From Thomasclavelia sp. (GTDB lineage Bacteria; Bacillota_I; Bacilli_A; Erysipelotrichales; Erysipelotrichaceae): a DNA stretch of 32,215 bases. The stretch spans positions 1 to 32,215 of the forward strand of contig JAHHTG010000004.1 in NCBI GenBank assembly GCA_020024765.1, given 5' to 3'. Shown piece after piece: positions 31,394-32,215 of this stretch. The stretch's first letter is position 1. Every line of letters begins with the position of its first letter. The position numbers were made by a program, and so were the translations under genes. The notes below the pieces were generated by a model, which had not been told where the DNA came from, searched no databases, and saw nothing but the letters and a program-made list of their open reading frames with translations.

Positions 31394-32215
31394 ATGAAAA
31401 TTGGTGTTGTTGATGTCGGTGGAGGCATGCGTGGAATTTATGCTGCAGGCATCTTTGATTATTGTCTTGATCATCATATAAAATTTGATACCTGTGTCGG
31501 TGTTTCGGCCGGCAGCGCAAATTGTGCTTCCTATATTGCTTGTCAACGTGGAAGAAACTATCAATTTTATTTGGATTATGCTTTTCGCAAAGAATATATG
31601 GGTATCCATAATTTAGTACATAATCATGCATTTGTAAATTTTGATTACATTTATGATGATTTAAGTGGCAGCCATGGAGAAAATCCGGTTGATTATCAAA
31701 CTTTTAAAGATAATCCTTGCGATTTTATTGTGGTAGCTACAAATGCTTTGACAGGCGAACCGCATTATTTTAGAAAAGAAGATATCACCTTAGATAATTA
31801 CGATGCCTTAAAGGCTTCGTGCAGTGTTCCTGGTGTTAATCCACCATATGTTGTAAATGATGTTCCTTATTATGATGGTGCTTTATCAGATGCGGTACCA
31901 GTCATGAAAGCTTTTAGTGAAGAGTGTGATAAAGTAGTTCTGATTCTTACAAAGCCTATCGATACAATTCGTGATGATAAAAAAGATAGTGTCTTAGCAA
32001 AATTATTCGAAAAAGAATATCCTCTAGCTGCTGAACGATTATGCCGTCGAGCTACACATTATAATGAGCAAGTTTCGATGGCAAAAGAACTTGCTAAAAG
32101 GGGTAAAGTTTTAATTTTGGCGCCAGATAATATTGATGGTGTTGATACCTTGAAACGTAATAAAAAAGCTTTAGAACGTTTGTACGAAGAAGGATATCAT
32201 GACGCCGAACAAATT
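31394..32215 (+). CDS. Patatin-like phospholipase, 3' end beyond the window
   Basis: The frame is open from the ATG at 31394, preceded by AAAGGAG, to the last base, giving 274 residues without a stop. It has the patatin catalytic features: the oxyanion block VDVGGGMRGIYAAG (residues 7-20), the nucleophile elbow GVSAGS with Ser near residue 38, and the dyad Asp in YYDGALSD near residue 159. The overall pattern resembles the YjjU-type bacterial patatins of about 280-300 residues, so only a short C-terminal piece is missing. No signal peptide or membrane helix is seen, so a cytoplasmic lipid acyl hydrolase is likely; the substrate is unknown. Confidence 0.9.
   Translation, partial: MKIGVVDVGGGMRGIYAAGIFDYCLDHHIKFDTCVGVSAGSANCASYIACQRGRNYQFYLDYAFRKEYMGIHNLVHNHAFVNFDYIYDDLSGSHGENPVDYQTFKDNPCDFIVVATNALTGEPHYFRKEDITLDNYDALKASCSVPGVNPPYVVNDVPYYDGALSDAVPVMKAFSEECDKVVLILTKPIDTIRDDKKDSVLAKLFEKEYPLAAERLCRRATHYNEQVSMAKELAKRGKVLILAPDNIDGVDTLKRNKKALERLYEEGYHDAEQI

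Noticed and set aside
31343..31631. Two minus-strand open frames near the right end
   Set aside because: They lie opposite the patatin-like gene, which has a ribosome site and intact catalytic motifs; the minus frames have low-complexity composition and no family features.

Overview
The window comes from an AT-rich, low-GC Firmicute. The gene set fits the class Erysipelotrichia best: a PPi-type phosphofructokinase, an Rnf operon, an Ami-type oligopeptide transporter with a long OppB, a T-box-controlled ileS, Rex, and compact operons with strong Shine-Dalgarno sites. That placement is inferred from gene content, not from a phylogeny. Almost every gene is housekeeping. I see no prophage, insertion sequence, CRISPR array, rRNA or tRNA gene.

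Layout. (1) 1-5535: an operon of a glycosylasparaginase-family hydrolase followed by tsaE, tsaB, rimI and tsaD (t6A tRNA modification plus ribosomal protein acetylation), then rex and asnS from their own promoter. (2) 5547-8760: an ABC-F ATPase and a PPi-dependent phosphofructokinase whose promoter carries a possible Rex site. (3) 8760-15498: oppA, a hairpin, then oppB-oppC-oppD-oppF, with a set of operator-like repeats upstream. (4) 15500-17905: a Cof-type HAD phosphatase, nagA and sepF. (5) 17903-20956: an isoleucine T-box leader and ileS. (6) 20980-24722: an AI-2E-family membrane protein, then on the minus strand an Nfu-type Fe-S scaffold and a YuiD-like PAP2-related protein, and divergently an S1-domain protein overlapping pgi. 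(7) 24727-30614: apbE on the minus strand, divergent from an Rnf operon ordered rnfC-D-G-E-A, a small Cys-rich membrane protein, and rnfB. (8) 30615-31393: about 780 bp with no recognisable gene. (9) 31394 to the end: a patatin-like phospholipase cut by the window edge.

How the genes work together. ApbE attaches FMN to RnfD and RnfG, and both carry recognisable acceptor motifs. RnfA and RnfE keep the four cysteines expected to hold the intramembrane Fe-S centre. Nfu could supply Fe-S clusters. Rnf exchanges electrons between ferredoxin and NAD coupled to ion transport, while Rex senses the NADH/NAD ratio and may act on the pfp promoter.

The most interesting part is the 3' end of the Rnf operon. 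A 65-residue membrane-anchored Cys-rich protein is translationally coupled between rnfA and rnfB and resembles the Na+-NQR maturation factor NqrM in layout. The following rnfB is only 100 codons long: it keeps the membrane helix and the first Fe-S domain but has no ferredoxin-like domains, and a terminator follows at once. A second theme is short or absent 5' leaders. For apbE and the AI-2E-family gene the predicted transcription start falls exactly on the A of the ATG, and the S1 gene is within two bases of that.
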